Positions 6,583 to 7,364 of a DNA stretch of 7,364 nt are shown here, one piece after another. The DNA is from Candidatus Hydrogenedentota bacterium. Lineage in GTDB: Bacteria; Hydrogenedentota; Hydrogenedentia; Hydrogenedentales; CAITNO01. The translations under genes and the position numbers were made by a program. The notes beneath the pieces were generated by a model, which was not told where the DNA came from, did not search any database, and saw nothing but the letters and a program-made list of their open reading frames with translations. Numbering within the stretch: the stretch's first letter is position 1; each line of letters begins with the position of its first letter. The stretch is taken from NCBI GenBank assembly GCA_011046175.1, contig DSBB01000055.1, positions 1 through 7,364 of the forward strand. The letters are read 5' to 3'.

Positions 6583-6619
6583 CCCCCTCGTTGCACCGCA
6601 GAAGCGGCGCAACGAGGGG
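6583..6619. repeat. Short palindromic repeat, copy B (most complete)
   Basis: CCCCTCGTTGCACCGC (6584-6599) and GCGGCGCAACGAGGGG (6604-6619) enclose AGAA. Fifteen of 16 positions pair, and the remaining one is a G-U pair in a minus-strand RNA. It lies 15 bases past the hepT stop codon, so it could also end hepT transcripts, but no T-run follows on either strand. Confidence 0.8.
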
Positions 6620-6852
6620 AAAATGCCCTGGAAATCAGGCGTCTTGTCCAAGAATACGATCCAGGGTGTCTACCAGTTCCGGCAAACTGTCTACGATGGT
6701 ATCCCACAGAATGTCATAATCCACAAAATCATATCCGTGAATGAGACGATGCCGCATACTGATAACTTTCTGCCAGGGGATTTCCGTATAGCGTGCTTGG
6801 ACTTCCGCGGGAACCTGACTGGCCGCCTCCCCGACAAGTTCGTTACATCGTG

Positions 6853-6884
6853 TCGTTACACCGCCCCTGCGGTGCAACGAGGGG
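6853..6884. repeat. Short palindromic repeat, copy C (at the hepT break)
   Basis: TCGTTACACCGC (6853-6864), a CCCT loop, and GCGGTGCAACGA (6869-6880) pair at 11 of 12 positions, and GGGG follows on the right as in copy B. The left edge abuts the first recognisable hepT C-terminal codons (6853 downward), so this repeat marks one boundary of the foreign segment. Confidence 0.8.
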
Positions 6885-7149
6885 CATAAGGTGTTGCTAT
6901 TTCTTGTCATTGTCAGATTTGGATCGTCCAAGAGAAAAAAGCAAGTATCCACTTGTTCCCAATATGCAGACAACTATCCAGTTTACTATCTGCGCTGGCA
7001 TTCCGGGAGTGAAAATGCTTTAGCGCCACGGTGCGCCGTCAACACGGTAGTCAAAGGTCACCCACTGAAAGAACGCGCAAATTATGAGAATAGCACCAAC
7101 TACCTGATCAAGTGTTTTCATTGCCTTTTGCCTTTCGCCGTTCCATGTT
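6854..7149. other. Foreign segment inside hepT
   Basis: About 296 bases separate the two hepT pieces. The segment is visibly richer in A+T than the flanking genes. It carries palindromic repeat C at its left edge and a small membrane-protein ORF on the minus strand. The right edge, near the TGA that ends the hepT 5' piece (7150-7152), has no copy of the repeat and no evident target duplication. Because some hepT codons are also missing, a replacement, or an insertion followed by deletion, fits better than a clean insertion. Confidence 0.6.
6897..7121 (-). pseudogene. Small two-helix membrane protein ORF with in-frame TAA
   Basis: From ATG at 7121 the frame gives 33 residues (M-K-T-L-D-Q-V-V-G-A, then the hydrophobic I-L-I-I-C-A-F-F-Q-W, ending G-A-P-W-R) to TAA at 7022-7020. 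The same frame then continues for 40 sense codons, with a second hydrophobic helix (I-V-N-W-I-V-V-C-I-L, L-L-F-S-L-G) and a charged tail ending D-N-D-K-K, to TAG at 6899-6897. The whole resembles one 74-residue protein with two membrane helices and a basic/acidic tail. A single C-to-T change of CAA to TAA would explain the break. GAAAGG stands 9 bases before the first ATG; the second half has its own ATG (7004) but no good ribosome site. I do not recognise the family. It could be a decayed gene, two tiny genes, or chance. Confidence 0.45.
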
Positions 7150-7222
7150 TCAATGTTTTCCGGCGGCCATAACGATGGCCTTTCGGGCATAATCCCGCAT
7201 ATGTATCAGACGCACGCTGGGG

Positions 7223-7363
7223 TCATGTCTTGACATACTGTGTCTCCGCCTCGGCGAGGACTTGGTCCCGGAAATACTTGCTCAGGCTTCGGGGGGTGTT
7301 GATCTCCACCGTACGCCCCCCCATCATGCGCGAGAGTTCCTGCTCCATGTCATAGAGTTCGAA
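7223..7363 (-). CDS. mntA: MntA-like nucleotidyltransferase antitoxin, C-terminal end (partial)
   Basis: The last 46 residues of a minimal nucleotidyltransferase (MNT); the gene runs off the right edge of the window. The visible part, M-E-Q-E-L-S and then R-T-V-E-I-N-T-P-R-S-L and L-A-E-A-E, matches the end of MNT-family antitoxins, where the segment usually reading V-D-L-V-T carries the third metal-binding acid (Glu here). The G-S-x10-D-x-D catalytic motif would lie outside the window. Such proteins transfer AMP to HepT to neutralise it. The stop TGA (7225-7223) lies inside the first codons of hepT (ATG at 7236), a 14-base overlap that implies translational coupling. Family assignment leans on the adjacent hepT as well as on the sequence. 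Confidence 0.75.
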   Translation of the reverse strand, partial: FELYDMEQELSRMMGGRTVEINTPRSLSKYFRDQVLAEAETQYVKT

Positions 7364-7364
7364 A

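Larger units (their letters stand above)
6635..7236 (-). pseudogene. hepT: hepT: HEPN-family toxin ribonuclease (DUF86), interrupted
   Basis: HepT is the RNase toxin of MNT-HepT toxin-antitoxin systems; MntA-type partners silence it by AMPylating a tyrosine near its active site. Here the gene is in two pieces. The 5' piece (7236-7150) encodes 28 residues, M-S-R-H-D-P-S-V-R-L and then M-R-D-Y-A-R-K-A, typical of a DUF86 N-terminus, ending at TGA. The 3' piece (6853-6635) encodes 72 residues: E-L-V-G-E-A-A, then E-I-P-W, the catalytic R-H-R-L-I-H-G-Y (R-x4-H-x-Y), and L-W-D-T-I-V at the C-terminal helix. Between them lie about 296 bases unrelated to the family. The two pieces total 100 residues against roughly 110-120 for the family, so some 15-20 middle residues are lost as well. 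The start overlaps the antitoxin stop by 14 bases, as in intact operons. A 112-codon frame (6973-6635) runs through the junction and would join 40 foreign residues to the toxin C-terminus, but it lacks the toxin N-terminal helix. Loss of function is inferred. Confidence 0.85.

Noticed and set aside
6494..6884. Integron attC sites
   Set aside because: The palindromes contain GTTRCAC, which breaks the GTTRRRY core. The stems are short and near-perfect without the bulged bases of attC, and no integrase is visible.
4997..6889. 630-codon open frame on the plus strand
   Set aside because: It is antisense to the porin-like gene and runs on through the repeat spacer into the hepT remnant. The product is Arg/Ala/Pro-rich with no recognisable domain.

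Overview
The window reads as chromosomal DNA of a high-G+C Gram-negative bacterium. Both an exported, signal-peptide-bearing hydrolase and an outer-membrane beta-barrel are encoded. The Ser/Thr kinase with an N-terminal zinc ribbon and a C-terminal FGE-sulfatase-like domain, together with a PhoPQ-activated pathogenicity-related (PqaA-type) hydrolase, is a mix I associate with Planctomycetes/PVC, Lentisphaerae or Hydrogenedentota-like lineages. That placement is inference; there is no marker gene here to fix it.

Layout. Bases 2-220 (+) are the 3' end of a calcineurin-like phosphoesterase. It converges, 6 bases apart, on a YmdB/MacroD-type macro-domain gene (227-757, -). That gene is divergent from a cytosolic zinc ribbon-kinase-FGE-fold fusion (884-2611, +), which has no Shine-Dalgarno sequence and a promoter placed so that the transcript would be almost leaderless. 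The kinase gene is followed by a strong hairpin and then about 550 bases without a gene, rich in repeats: a 20-bp tandem array fused to a long imperfect palindrome, the whole flanked by 43-bp direct repeats. Next come two minus-strand genes for envelope or exported proteins: the PqaA-like hydrolase (3258-4703) and, upstream of it, an outer-membrane porin-like barrel with four proline-rich 17-residue repeats (4886-6379).

From 6380 to the end lies a decayed MNT-HepT (nucleotidyltransferase / HEPN ribonuclease) toxin-antitoxin locus on the minus strand. The mntA-like antitoxin 3' end (7223-7363) overlaps the hepT start by 14 bases, as in intact operons. hepT itself is broken: its first 28 codons (7150-7236) and its last 72 codons (6635-6853), which still carry the catalytic R-x4-H-x-Y motif, are separated by about 296 bases of unrelated, more A+T-rich DNA. 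That segment ends in a short palindromic repeat, also found twice just downstream of hepT, and holds a two-helix small membrane protein ORF with an in-frame TAA between its helices.

The genes do not form one pathway. I see no clearly new multi-gene defence or biosynthetic system. The parts most worth a second look are the interrupted hepT with its inserted segment, the palindromic repeat family, the tandem array that appears to have grown from the end of a palindromic element, and the kinase fusion whose FGE domain lacks the catalytic cysteines.
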